Shown: piece by piece, positions 43,856 through 51,892 of the stretch | Position numbering within the stretch: the first letter of the stretch is position 1 | Layout of the letters: every line of letters begins with the position of its first letter | Assembly: GCA_009746045.1 (NCBI GenBank) | Contig: RPFO01000089.1 | Span: 677,958 to 741,957, forward strand | DNA: 64,000 nt | Direction of reading: 5' to 3' | DNA from: Mesostigma viride | Lineage: Eukaryota; Streptophyta; Mesostigmatophyceae; Mesostigmatales; Mesostigmataceae | Program-made: the position numbers and the translations under genes | Notes under the pieces: generated by a model | Told to the model about the DNA's origin: nothing | What the model saw: only the letters and a program-made list of their open reading frames with translations | Database searches by the model: none

Positions 43856-46800
43856 GTTCCATTATACGTAATACGCGGTTATACGCGCAGGGTCCGTATA
43901 AAGTATAATACGGTATAATACGGTATAGTACACGATCGTACGTGACCACTAGATTTGATGGTTTTCAGGGCTGTTTCAACCATTTCTCACTCACTGACAT
44001 GTTTGTGACACTAATAAGCATAGAATACACAGTTGGCTCACTGGCTCACTGCCCTGCAAACAAGGAACATGATTTTACTGCCGTTCAACAAAGTAATCAT
44101 AAACGCATGCCGCATGGAGTCTAGTATCGCTGGACCCATGATAAAACATCGCACACATGCACGTTGAAGACACTTACCATGCAAAGAAATACTCATTCAT
44201 GCAATATATAGGCAAATAATGTATGAGCCAGCTGTGCATCGTGCAAGTTGCTGCCCTTTGCAGTGAAAGCATACCGGCTCTGCCTGACCCCTGCATGCCG
44301 GTTAGCCATACCATATTGCTATACCTACTTTTTGATAGAAAAAGAAGGGCCAAGAAACTGGGGAACAAATCGAGCTTCTACAATGCTGCACAACCATGCC
44401 AATACCTGACTTCCAGAAGGTTTGCACAGCTTTGCTACCATCAAGTAAACAAAGAAAGCTGCAGCGATGATGTCCGCAATTCTCACAGCACAGGTCCGGT
44501 ATGTGCTGCAGTCACGGTGCATTGATAAATCGGCATCAACTTGGCTCATACGAGCTATTCTGAAGACTGCCTGAGCAGCAAAGGTAATCCACAAACTATC
44601 GTGGCGAATGGTTACACGAGCGGCCCTCTTTATGTATATAACAACCAAACCTTGACGGACCACTGGAACCGCGGCCGTCGTGACGCTTTGCAGTTGTAAA
44701 ATATTCGAAGCCTCGGATTCGTGAGTACACGATAAAGAATAGACACCTTCGCACGGGGCACCAGAAGCCATACAGTCTGCAAGCCTACACTAATACTAAC
44801 AAAGACCTGAGAGCCCTACAGCTGGCCTCAATCCGTACCACTAAAGGTGCAAATGAAAGCCTGCCCCATTTTCTGACGCTTCTTAAACTGCGCATCATCG
44901 TCATGACAACCAAGGCTGCGATTCTTGATGAAATTTCAGAGTGCCTGCCGCTTCAAATTTCGATATTCCCATAAGTTTGCTCACCTTCCAGTTAACGCTC
45001 ACCTTCCTGTTAAGTAGTGTCCATATCTGACCATGTCCGAGGCAAGGGCCATCAAATTTTGCACGCCTCCCAGCGCCTCCTAAGTATTTGCACCTTAGGA
45101 ATACATTACACACACAGTACGCCCTGTCGGCTTTGAACAAGCCATGAGGCAAGTATTTTACTCCTTTTAGGTACCCACCGAAAGTCGTATGTGAGCACGC
45201 ACGTTGCACGTTTGGCGACATTTCCCCTTGGAATATTAAAACGAGTGCCTTTTAGCTCTTAAACCGTTCTCGCGCCGTTTTCGTGGTACCAGTTGAAGTC
45301 CTACCACTCTAACGGACTGGGTTTGTGCGCCTACCAGGCGCCGCGCCAATAATAATTTAACGGTCAAACCTGGGGGGATAGAAAGATCTAGACGTCAGCT
45401 TTCCGTAGAGCACTTCAGACCGTACTTTGGACACCTGGCCAGGGAGATATGCTTGAGCAAAGTTAGGGGGGTACCATGGTCCAACGGGACCGACGCGCAG
45501 GAAAAATATTGACGCGCACGGCTATGGCGGTGCAAAGAACTGACTGGTACGAGAGAATGGCTTGACGTATTGGACTCAAATTTTGTAGGCATGATTCTTA
45601 GATCCTAAAAATTGAATATCCCTAGCCATGGAAGGTTCGGAGGTACGTAGATGGGTCTCGGGGTGCTGGTCGGCGCAGCAAATGACGTTAGCGGCCAGGC
45701 AGTGATGGTGCGAGTGCTGCATGTTGCTAGGCCGAATTTTCCCAGACATCTGCGCATCGATCAATTTAGTACGTTGTTCCCAACAAGATTTATTAGCATT
45801 GGCAGCCAGTAAAGGCTCGAGGCTACGTCCATTACTCTGGCGTGCTGGCTCGCGCAAGAAAGGTAATCTGCTGTACCGACCTGGTACGTTCTAGCCTCCA
45901 AGCGTGTTCTATTAGCCGTATATAGTTGTATTATCGTTTAAAGCTAATATCAGAGTTATTACCGAGGGGTTGTGATTGTCTTTTTGTTGTTTTGCTGCCT
46001 CTACGCATCGGCTTGTCATGGTTGGGGAATACCATCAGGTCAAGCAGATTTTGGACCATGTTTGGTCACCGTTAGCTGATGCTGCAACGGAAATAGCGAG
46101 GTAACGATTGTTATCGGTCACTAATATGGTAACGTTGATTACCCAATGCTTTTCCTTGGTCAAGCACCCCGAGACAAGTTCTTTTCTGACCAGTGTTAGG
46201 AGTGGCTTCTTGTTTTGCTGGCCAACGCCCACCTTCTTGTTTTGCATCCATTGCATGTGAAAATCGTGGAGATACCCATAACCTGTTTGCATGGGAGCAT
46301 TATACCAACTTATTCCTATTGTTTTATTCATTGTTTCCAAGAACATAGAGGTGTTTTGTCGTGCATTGGGTGTGTTAGTGATGTAGCTCCTTGCCACCCT
46401 TTGTACGCGCGCTTTAGGCCTTGATATGAGCCTTACACCTATTGTATAGCATGAGCTTGTGTCTTATATGCTGGACATGGTGTTGGCATTGCTTTTGTGG
46501 CCATCTAGTTGTTGTTTTGTGCCACTTTGGGATAGGAAACCTATACGGCAGTTCTAGCAACCGTCCCAAAATAGCTTGCACCGTTATAACGGTCTGAGCT
46601 ATTTTGGGCTGTTTGCTAGCTAGCATGTGCAGTTCTGTGACATTTCATGCTGTGAATGCATTGATGGCATGCCTGTGATTCTAATAAACTGCCTTTAAAA
46701 GGCCAGGGCCACCTGATTTGTGTAAATGGTCTATAATGCATTATATATGTCTCCAACCCCATGTGCACCGTACCCCCCTGGGGGGGATGCTATTTATAGC

Positions 46801-47245
46801 ATGCATGGGGCATAGATATGTGACCAACCAAATTTCCCAAACATTATTTGATATAAAAGCATGCTTGGTTCCAAGGGTGGGCCAGAAAATGTTATTTGGC
46901 TAGTTACTCTCAGGCGCACAAAGATACCCAAACTCAGTCCGTTTCGGTGGTTCCAGTCCAGACGGTTGAAGAGTTAGTCTCCACCTTCCCTGCCTGCCCT
47001 GCCACGGAGGCAGGTGGTCACTATAACTCGCGGTTCCACCGTACGGTTACGGATACGGTCCATGACAACTCCTCGTACGGTGCGTGAAATCCCTCGTACG
47101 GGCGACAAAATTCCTTCATACGGTCCATGACAACATCCTACAGTTTCGGTTCTTTCAGTTTCCGTTACGCGATTTTAGGTACCGCGCTGTGGTTCGACGG
47201 TACTTGGGGACCGAAAAGGACTGAACCGGTCGCGAAAAATATACC
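43856..47245. other. Right interior of the 7.6-kb element without a recognised gene
   Basis: It contains TATACGGTATAATACGG short repeats (about 43865-43935), a minus-strand 148-codon frame from ATG 44771 with no known domain, and a hairpin at 46565-46608. It also has the motif CACCGTACCCCCCTG with CTATTTATAG (46766-46799; also at 2631-2665) and ATACGGTCCATGACAAC twice near 47055 and 47120. Nothing supports a specific gene. Confidence 0.35.
46565..46608. repeat. Nested hairpin CCCAAAATAGCT...AGCTATTTTGGG
   Basis: The 12-bp arms (46565-46576 and 46597-46608) enclose the perfect palindrome ACCGTTATAACGGT (46580-46593). It could be a transcribed hairpin or a protein-binding site. No promoter or gene is close. 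Confidence 0.55.
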
Positions 47246-47290
47246 CTCAAACACAGCCATTTTCGATGAGTGTGGTGGGGTATTGCTATG

Positions 47291-47732
47291 AGTTGCCTTG
47301 CTGTGTCTGATTTCTCAGGAAAGGTGTCCATGAAGATCCTTGCTTGGGGAAGTGAGTGTGCCTATCTTAGGGGTGCCCACCACGTTCTGTGTGGTAGAGG
47401 GCTATCAGGGGCCTGCCATTCTGGGTCAGAACTTCTTGTGCATGCCAGGGGTTACTTTGACCTCTGATGAGTTGGCACTAGAAGGCAGGGGCAGCCTCCC
47501 CCTTGAAAGATATCACTATTCCCAGGGTCTTGCAGTGGCGGTGAAGGCTGTTAAGAGTCAGCCAGCTGAGGGTCCTCAAGGTCAGGAGCCCATAGCTGAG
47601 GACCTGTTGATAATCCCAACCACCTTTGATCCACGGCAGTTAGGGGTAAACAGGTACCAGATAGCTGCTCACAGTCCTATTCCCTGGCGCCAACCAACTA
47701 GTCGAGATGATGCAGAGCCCCAAGATGGCTAA
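47291..47732 (+). pseudogene. Retropepsin C-terminal half and linker to RT
   Basis: After the insertion the frame resumes with SCLAVSDFSGKVSMK, shifts once near 47340, and continues GEVSVPILGVPTTFCVVEGY, then GPAILGQNFLCMPG, the flap and hydrophobic ILG signature of a retropepsin. A linker of about 90 residues leads into RT. Together with 39577-39652 this places the protease between integrase and RT. Confidence 0.65.
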
Positions 47733-47749
47733 GGCATGGACTCTTGGCT

Positions 47750-48540
47750 TAATTGTTGCTTCTGGGCATGAGTGGATAGTTTCCAACTGTGCAGAACCTG
47801 TGGATGAGCTGCCAGAAGTTCACCAGCTGCTCAGATTGATGTTTGTCCTCAAGCTCAAGGAGGTAGATGGTGTCCAGGTGCCACATGTCAGACCAGTTGT
47901 AACCGAGTATCATGGCACTGGCCAGTTGTTAGATGAGGAGCTCTATACTCCAGGGATGCTGCATGACACGTGGAGGATTCTGCTGTGTATATTTCTGTCT
48001 TTTCTGGTTAAGGGTGTGCCCTACAGCTCTGTGCTGATTGATTTCAAGAGGGCTTTCTCAAGGGTGACCAGGATCAGGCTAGACAGACTTGGAGAGATAT
48101 CCCTCCTTTCTTTGTGACTGTACCTGCTGTATGGAGAGCAGAGATAAAGGCCAGGTACCTGAGAATTCTGAAACGGTTGGAAGGTCTCAGGTCCAGTCCC
48201 ATTATCTGGAGAAAGAGCCTAGAGAAATTCTTGAAGAATACTTGTGGGTTTTCTGTGTCTCCAGTGGATCCCTGTTTGTTCCAAGGGTCCCACAATGGCC
48301 TTCCTGTCTTTGCCTCACTGCATGGTGATGACCTGCATCTCATAGGTCCACCAGACTGGGTTGAGGCTGTCTTGGCTAAGATCCAGAAGCGGTTTGAGCT
48401 GGGTAAGATACAGCACATGGTGGAGAATGAGCCTATGGTCTTCTGTGGCATGCAGGCTACGTTGTTCCAAACCAAGGGCTCGTGGTTCATCAGGATGGAC
48501 GGTGGTAAGGACTACCCACAGCAGATTGTAGATGCATTGC
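47750..48540 (+). pseudogene. Copia-type reverse transcriptase with LHGDD
   Basis: RLMFVLKLKEVDGVQVPHV and SVLIDFKRAFS carry the first catalytic Asp in one frame. After a one-base shift near 48095 the second frame gives IPPFFVTVPAVW, RILKRLEGLRSSPIIWRKSL, SVSPVDPCLFQG and the box LHGDD (48319-48333). The last two Asp are kept, but Tyr-Val is replaced by Leu-His-Gly. The fragment at 2-207 has the same box. The connection domain (KIQKRFELGKIQHMVENEP) follows. Confidence 0.8.
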
Positions 48541-49245
48541 AGGAGCCCATCACGCAGGCTAGGTGTGCTACCATCAGGGGCATGCTGGCATGGCTTGCAA
48601 GTATATGTGCCCCTGACTTGCTGGTTTTGAGTCGACTTACTGATTCCCAGCTGGTTGAGGTGGGTGCTGAGAGTGTGGTGCAGGCTGTCATGATGTCTCC
48701 CCCTCTTATACTGGGTCCTGTGGATTTGTACAAGCCCCTTGACATGGTTCTCTATGTGGCCAGTTCTATGGATAATAGGAAGGTCACAGAGGTCAGGGGC
48801 ATTAGTTACCATGGGGAGGTCAGCAGCATTAGTTACCATGGAGCAAGATCACACCTCACTTGTTACCTGGTACAGTCGGTTGCAGAACAGGGTTACACCC
48901 AGCAGTGATATTGCTGAGTGCAGGGCAATCTGTGAAGGGCTGCATACTGCTCTTTACTTGAGGGAGCTCTTCTACCAGCTATGTCAAGTGGCTTCCTGTA
49001 GGTTGCAGCTGCACACACTGGTGAGGACTGATAGCATGGGCATGGTGCAATTTGTGCACAGGCAGCTGGCCAGGAGCAGGGACCTTGACTACTTGTTGCT
49101 CAAGGAGATGTCCTACCTAGCTCACATTGAACATGTGCCTGGTGTGGACAACCCTGCAGATGCCCTCACCAAGCTGGAGGAGAAGGCGGAGAGGCAGTAC
49201 CCCCTGCTCCGTGGGCTCATGGACCCCTTACACGGGCGGCCATAG
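48541..49245 (+). pseudogene. Copia-type RNase H
   Basis: MVLYVASSMDNRKVTEVRG is followed by a tandem duplication of about 25-30 bp (GCATTAGTTACCATGG twice) that shifts the frame. The second frame carries SDIAECRAICEGLHTALYL, RTDSMGMVQFVHRQLARSRD and PGVDNPADALTK, then stops at 49245. The first catalytic Asp is replaced: the text reads YVAS, where the minus-strand copy at 11.6-12.1 kb has YVDS. The domain matches that copy closely elsewhere. Confidence 0.78.
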
Positions 49246-49255
49246 AGACCAGGCC

Positions 49256-49463
49256 TAGTTAGGTTAAATAGTGCCGGAACCTTTTGCCGCCTGAGGCAAA
49301 TCGGGCCGGAACACTATTTTGCCCGGAATAACCACTTCCGAGCACCCAAGTTAATTCGGCCGAATTAACTTGGGTGCTCGGAAGTGGTTATTCCGGGCAA
49401 AATAGTGTTCCGGCCCGATTTGCCTCAGGCGGCAAAAGGTTCCGGCACTATTTAACCTAACTA
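49256..49463. repeat. Perfect 208-bp palindrome, copy 1
   Basis: The two halves are exact reverse complements with no spacer. The centre is TTCGGCCGAA between 49359 and 49360. The 206-bp core is shared with copy 2; one extra flanking T/A pair extends it here. Perfect palindromes of this length are unstable in bacteria and hard to sequence, so its presence implies a reliable assembly or a young insertion. Confidence 0.95.
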
Positions 49464-49600
49464 AAACCTGTGCACCTTGGAGGTCAGGGGTTCGAATCCT
49501 CACTGAGGCAGCTCCGGCGCATTTAGTGGTGCGTGCTCAGTGGCCTAGGCGGATCACATTGTCTCGGGCTCTTCGTCCCCCCTCCACGAGGCCAGGTTTT
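49464..49600 (+). ncRNA. tRNA-like interior with B-box and displaced A-box-like half
   Basis: GGTCAGGGGTTCGAATCC, then TCACTGAGGCA (about 49482-49510), resembles a tRNA 3' half, with an exact pol III B-box (GGTTCGAATCC), an acceptor 3' strand CTGAGGC and a discriminator A. Downstream, GCTCAGTGGCCTAGGCGGA (about 49536-49555) resembles a 5' half with an A-box. The 3' half comes first, as in circularly permuted tRNA genes known from some algae. The interval ends AAAACCTG and CAGGTTTT are complementary, and CCTTGGAGG can pair with CCTCC and GAGG next to them. The outer acceptor pairs and the D-arm do not fold well, so it may be a degraded or chance resemblance. Confidence 0.35.
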
Positions 49601-49806
49601 AGTTAGGTTAAATAGTGCCGGAACCTTTTGCCGCCTGAGGCAAATCGGGCCGGAACACTATTTTGCCCGGAATAACCACTTCCGAGCACCCAAGTTAATT
49701 CGGCCGAATTAACTTGGGTGCTCGGAAGTGGTTATTCCGGGCAAAATAGTGTTCCGGCCCGATTTGCCTCAGGCGGCAAAAGGTTCCGGCACTATTTAAC
49801 CTAACT
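49601..49806. repeat. Perfect 206-bp palindrome, copy 2
   Basis: It is identical base for base to 49257-49462 and centred on TTCGGCCGAA between 49703 and 49704. Because each repeat is palindromic, the pair is both a direct and an inverted repeat. Confidence 0.95.
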
Positions 49807-50255
49807 GGCCTTGCTTCAGCTTGGGTGTCCCCAGTGGGCTGCTTGACCAAAGTACCAAGTGGTGACTGGTGCTTACTGGTTGACAGCCGGTCCTTCAGGG
49901 TTAGGTACACCCTCCTGGACAGGAGTTGGTGTGGAATGTCACTCCTACCAGCTGAGAATCATGCCTGGCCCTCCCCATGGGGTTCAGAAGAGTCGCCAGG
50001 ACTTAAGTCGACGCCTTTGGCCTCAAACAGTTAGGCCATGCAAGGGCAACCCGAATGCTGGTTCTTACAGGTTGCTGTATATATGTTTTCTAGTGCTTGT
50101 TTCCAACCTGTTGCTAATAAAGAACCTGGTTGTGTGACCATGTGGAACATGGTTGCCAGGGAGCCACATTCTGGGTTATATAATGCTTGAATAAAACATA
50201 ATCATGTCTCTCTCATGTTGTTTTCATGGTTGTAATGTATCTCTTGTGTGAAGTT

Positions 50256-50302
50256 CCAGGTCACCTATAAACCTGGAGATTGGGGTGGGGTTCAATTCCC
50301 CA
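50256..50302 (+). ncRNA. tRNA 3'-half-like double hairpin in the retrotransposon 3' region
   Basis: CCAGGT and ACCTGG (50256-50261 and 50271-50276) form an anticodon-like stem-loop. Nine nt later comes TGGGG, loop TTCAATT, CCCCA (50286-50302), a textbook T-arm with 5 bp and a 7-nt loop. The diverged minus-strand relative near 11320-11345 keeps a T-arm (CGGGG, TTCGATT, CCCTG) despite changed sequence. No complete tRNA could be folded. Confidence 0.35.
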
Positions 50303-50790
50303 GCAAAGCCACAGCCTGGCATGAGTGATTCCTGGGCTTAACACCCAGTGAAGACATGGGCTCCCCAATAAGGCAGTATTTGTATAGGTGCTACCTGAGT
50401 CTCTTTGAGCATCCAAGGGAAAGGCTGGCCAAGGCGGGCGCCATAAGAACGGGCGCCTGTGATAACTGTGAAAGATCAGGAACTCACAATAATACGTTCT
50501 TGGCATCCTTTAATCCCAGCCATTGGACTAGGTAATGTGCCTTGACTTTAATCTAACTACCAAGTTCCCAAGGAAAGGTTGGGAGCTGACCAAGGGGTCA
50601 GGGGATAACCTGGGGTGACCTCTGATTCACTGGCCAGTACACCTAGCCTGGTCCAAGGGCGTATATGTTGTTACCCAAAAGGAGGCAGGACCCTGGGCCC
50701 TATCAGGTCTGATCAACCCCAAGGGACCAAGCGGTCTGTGGCTGAGTGGGCACAAGCAAGGTTAGGCTTGTTTCAAGCTGGTCCAGCTCC

Positions 50791-50804
50791 AAAAGAAGAA
50801 AGGG
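50791..50804 (+). promoter_or_regulatory. Polypurine tract
   Basis: AAAAGAAGAAAGGG ends 4 nt before the 3' LTR, where plus-strand DNA synthesis of an LTR retrotransposon is primed. The 4-nt gap (TTGG) is slightly unusual. Confidence 0.6.
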
Positions 50805-50808
50805 TTGG

Positions 50809-51456
50809 AGTTAGCATTTTGGGCAACCAATATGCTAAGTGGATGCAGTTTGGAAAGACCTTTCCAACGCCGTGCTGACCGTCTGAAACAGACAAGGGAC
50901 GAGAAAGATATCAAGTCCCGAAGTCCTAGCCATCCGTGGCCGACTAGGGTGCAGTCTTCTGGTGTAGTGGACAGGACACGTGGCAGGCCGTGCCTGCACA
51001 GGCTTAGCCTGTCTATCACGTGACTGTGGTCCACGTAGACCAGGAGGAGCAGCAACCTGTGACTAGTAGGGTACTGGAGCTGGCACAGGGCTGCAAGGAT
51101 ACTAGACCTTGCAGGCCTGTGACAGGTCCTGTACTTCCTAGGTTACAGAGTCTAGGCAAATCCAGTACGTCCTGGCTCTGCACTGATGCCAGTGGACGTT
51201 GTGGATTTGCTTGCACGCCTGCACGTGCCTCGTCATGCCGATGGGAACGAGGAACAACGCAAAGGATATAGCTTGGTCATGGGGGATGGCCAGCTATCTC
51301 GGAAAGCACGAACCGTGGGTGCCACCTTGGTCGTGGAAGTGCCCATTGTGGTCGTGGCCTGGTGAACAGATTTAAGGTCAGTGCTGCCTTGCAAAATTGG
51401 CTAAGACGCGCTGTGAAAGACCAAGAGCTCACATACGTTGGGAGCTCTTTCTAACT
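50809..51456 (+). repeat. 3' LTR (648 bp)
   Basis: It is nearly identical to 34760-35404, with the same AGTTAG and CTAACT ends, and is followed by ATAAT (51457-51461), matching the 5' flank. The differences are a 3-bp indel and a few base changes. Confidence 0.9.
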
Positions 51457-51892
51457 ATAATACGCCATACAACCATTTACCCGAACCCGTTTATTCCAGG
51501 AATAGAGGAAGGAAACACACTACACTGCCGTGACCCAAGCCTATATGTGTTAATTCATTTAACACACGCCGAGTGACCACACGAGGGGTAGAACGTGCAT
51601 AAATGGTCACCAACGGTCCAGCATGCTCGGGCCGACCTGGCCCTCGCCTACAGATGCACAGACAGATGCACGGATGCACGCTGGTCCACTACATTCTACC
51701 AAAGGATAAGGACCACTAATAAAGTACGCGGCGCGACGCCCAAAAGCACCCAATGTACCACAGTACTGTTACGAGGACAACAGTGTCCCAGTTGGAACTA
51801 CACGTAAACCTAGGAACGACCGAGGCAAAAGACCTAATTTACGTCCGTAACTACAACGAATTGTTACGCGACGTAACAAGTACCCGGCCAAT
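51457..51892. other. Target-site flank without a gene
   Basis: This continues the DNA cut at 34759 by the retrotransposon. GATGCACAGACAGATGCACGG near 51653 is a short repeat. No gene is supported. Confidence 0.35.

Larger units (their letters stand above)
39653..47290. mobile_element. 7.6-kb terminal-inverted-repeat element inserted in the protease
   Basis: The ends are perfect 44-45 bp inverted repeats: left 39653-39697, starting CATAGCAATACCCCACC, and right about 47246-47290, ending GGGGTATTGCTATG. The target duplication is unclear; 2-bp AT is possible. No transposase was recognised. The interior holds a TGG-rich minisatellite, a LINE tail, dispersed motifs also seen at 2.6-3.05 kb, and small unassigned frames. 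It is probably a non-autonomous composite, or it has an intron-split gene I cannot assemble. Confidence 0.75.
49257..49806. mobile_element. Miniature element with two identical palindromic 206-bp terminal repeats
   Basis: Two identical 206-bp repeats (49257-49462 and 49601-49806) flank 138 bp. GGCCT borders the whole unit on both sides (49252-49256 and 49807-49811), a 5-bp target duplication. Neither repeat alone has matching flanks. Each repeat is a perfect palindrome, begins AGTTAG and ends CTAACT, exactly the LTR termini of the surrounding retrotransposon. The layout is that of a TRIM-like miniature LTR element, but its LTRs are palindromes. It has no coding capacity. Confidence 0.85.
49807..50808 (+). 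other. 3' untranslated region of the LTR retrotransposon
   Basis: No frame is convincing. It includes TAATAAAGAACC and GAATAAAACATAATC, AT-rich runs resembling poly(A) signals, the T-arm-like hairpin at 50256-50302, and the polypurine tract. It resembles the minus-strand region 10.9-11.6 kb (GGCGCC blocks, TTCRATTCCC), which places that region in the same family. Confidence 0.5.
34760..51456 (+). mobile_element. Complete 16.7-kb LTR retrotransposon with nested insertions
   Basis: Two LTRs (34760-35404 and 50809-51456) are nearly identical. Both begin AGTTAGCATT and end CTTTCTAACT, and ATAAT flanks the element on both sides (34755-34759 and 51457-51461). A polypurine run AAAAGAAGAAAGGG precedes the 3' LTR. 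The interior encodes gag, copia-type integrase, retropepsin, RT and RNase H, in that order, with several frame breaks. A 7.6-kb inverted-repeat element (39653-47290) and a 550-bp palindromic element (49257-49806) are nested inside. Without them the element would be about 8.5 kb. Confidence 0.88.

Noticed and set aside
39653..47290. Helitron or Tc1/mariner label for the 7.6-kb element
   Set aside because: A 2-bp AT edge is possible, but Helitrons lack long inverted ends, and no mariner transposase or clear TA duplication is present.
49422..49510. A complete 89-nt tRNA with perfect 7-bp acceptor stem (GCCTCAG with CTGAGGC)
   Set aside because: The 5' half would lie in the palindromic repeat and does not form a D-arm or an anticodon arm with a proper loop. 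The acceptor match may be coincidental.
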